Source: Climacteris rufus | Taxonomy: Eukaryota; Chordata; Aves; Passeriformes; Climacteridae | NCBI GenBank assembly: GCA_013398175.1 | Contig: VZRZ01004912.1 | Location: 773,881-837,880 of the forward strand | DNA length: 64,000 bases | Direction: 5' to 3' | Shown here: piece by piece, positions 63,430 through 64,000 of the stretch | Layout of the letters: the number at the start of each line of letters is the position of its first letter | Numbering within the stretch: the first letter of the stretch is position 1 | Made by a program: the position numbers and the translations under genes | The notes under the pieces: model-generated | The model's database searches: none | What the model was told of the DNA's origin: nothing | The model's input: only the letters and a program-made list of their open reading frames with translations

Positions 63430-64000
63430 AATGGACCCGCTGAGATTCATGCTGATGTGTAACAGTCCTACAATGCAGCCCCTTCTGGCAAGTGCCGCGG
63501 TGCAGGCGCACCGGCCAGCAGGACTCCCGCCCGGCCCGTCCTGGGTGAGCCCCCCGTGTGCTGACCCGTGTGCCGGAGCTGCGCGCATCCAGCTGAGCCC
63601 GCCGGGAGTCCCAGCAGCGGCTGCCAGCGGTGGCCTTCTCTCCGGAGGTGCCCGGAGCCCGCGGCGCTCGCGTTCAAGCCGCCTTCATTTCCCGCATTTG
63701 GGGAGTGCTTTTGGATGTCCGAGTCCTTCCTCAGCCTTCTCCCTCGCCCCCTTCCTCGCCTCAGCACTCGTTTACGAGGAAGCGGGATCAGAAAGCGAGC
63801 CGCAGGGCCGGCCGGCGCGGGGGTATGCCGGCGGCAGGGGCACCGCGCCGCATCCCGCACCGCTCCCCGGCCTTGCCTCCGAGCCGGCCGGGCGATTCAC
63901 TTGTCGCCGAGGGTAGAGCACCGCCGCTGCCCGCGGAAAGCGCCCATCGACGCGCCTGCCCGGCGGACACGCCATGGGGAAAGGAGGTGCGGAGCCGCCG
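63430..64000. promoter_or_regulatory. CpG island at the window edge, likely PKDCC exon 1 flank
   Basis: CpG density rises steadily toward the window end (GGCCGGCCGGCGCGGGGG near 63806, CGACGCGCCTGCCCGGCGG near 63948). Vertebrate PKDCC exon 1 is strongly GC-rich, so this is the expected surroundings of its 3' side. Minus-strand translation here does not give the kinase N-lobe, so exon 1 itself is not within it. The open frames of up to 161 codons on both strands are composition artefacts. Confidence 0.5.

Larger units (their letters stand above)
29870..64000 (-). other. PKDCC: PKDCC gene, partial (exons 2-7; exon 1 outside window)
   Basis: PKDCC (VLK, SGK493) is a secretory-pathway protein kinase that phosphorylates extracellular and Golgi or ER-lumenal proteins on tyrosine. 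In mouse and human it is needed for long-bone growth and other skeletal development. Six exons on the minus strand total 843 coding bases: 280 residues plus the stop. They join without frame disruption, and every junction is GT..AG. From memory the human protein has about 493 residues, so roughly the first 210 (signal anchor, proline-rich stem, glycine loop, ATP-binding lysine) should lie in exon 1. No such exon occurs on either strand in the window, so exon 1 is placed beyond 64000. The visible introns 2-6 measure about 3.0, 3.8, 0.85, 9.2 and 1.6 kb, and intron 1 exceeds 13.6 kb. The right limit given here is simply the window edge. Confidence 0.9.
50329..64000 (-). other. PKDCC: PKDCC intron 1 (presumed, partial) and possible 5' flank
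   Basis: Everything right of exon 2 is assigned to intron 1 because exon 1 is not found here. Exon 1 should be a GC-rich open frame of 600 bases or more carrying the glycine loop, the VALKAVDFSG-like lysine strand and ..HPNVLQ at its donor, and no minus-strand frame shows these. The stretch 53000-57000 is AT-rich with a TA/CA-rich patch at 55454-55530 and holds nothing I can name. If an unannotated first exon existed inside this stretch, part of it would be 5' flank instead. Confidence 0.6.

Noticed and set aside
63431..63916. 161-codon plus-strand and 130-codon minus-strand frames
   Set aside because: Same composition effect at the edge CpG island. The minus-strand product lacks the kinase N-lobe motifs expected of PKDCC exon 1.
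1..64000. tRNA, rRNA or known microRNA genes
   Set aside because: I looked for tRNA A/B-box pairs with clover-leaf arms, rRNA blocks and strong hairpins with known seeds, and saw nothing I could support by eye.

Overview
The window is vertebrate, and almost certainly bird, genomic DNA. Repeats give the best evidence: several CR1 LINE fragments in the short, 5'-truncated form usual in birds, ending on one side in the avian GAATCACAGAAT-type tail; an ERV-type LTR of a family I know from neoavian genomes; no Alu, L1 or B-type SINEs; and old 'TTAAGCATATGCTTA' and 'GTAAATCA..GATCAGATTCTGG' type elements that I associate with birds and turtles. There are no bacterial genes, operons or CRISPR arrays. 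Most short open frames in the window are chance frames in intron or intergenic DNA.

The one gene I can identify with confidence is PKDCC (also VLK or SGK493), the secreted vertebrate lonesome kinase, on the minus strand. Six consecutive coding exons can be placed to the base, all with GT..AG splice sites and compatible phases: 50328-50206, 47199-46928, 43149-43070, 42223-42116, 32867-32694 and 31135-31050 (stop). They match exons 2-7 of the seven-exon vertebrate gene and encode the last 280 residues: kinase hinge, catalytic core, cysteine-containing insert and C-terminal cysteine module. The 3' UTR runs from 31049 to about 29870, where three AATAAA signals are followed by a GT repeat. Exon 1 (signal anchor, glycine-rich loop, ATP-binding lysine) is not in the window and presumably lies beyond base 64000, past a CpG-rich edge at 63430-64000.

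Layout: 1-29835 is the 3' flank of PKDCC, AT-rich, with repeats and no gene I can support. 29870-50328 is the PKDCC 3' UTR, exons and introns. 50329-64000 is presumed intron 1 (or intron 1 plus 5' flank). It holds an LTR almost touching the exon 2 acceptor, two coding-like but unidentified open frames (52254-52487 plus; 62078-61872 minus), a CR1 copy, a candidate conserved regulatory block (about 59740-60600), two CpG-rich segments and an 8-bp minisatellite.

I did not find an undescribed multi-gene system. The best leads are the two unidentified coding-like frames, the LTR beside the exon 2 splice acceptor, and the candidate enhancers around a gene that acts in limb and skeletal development.
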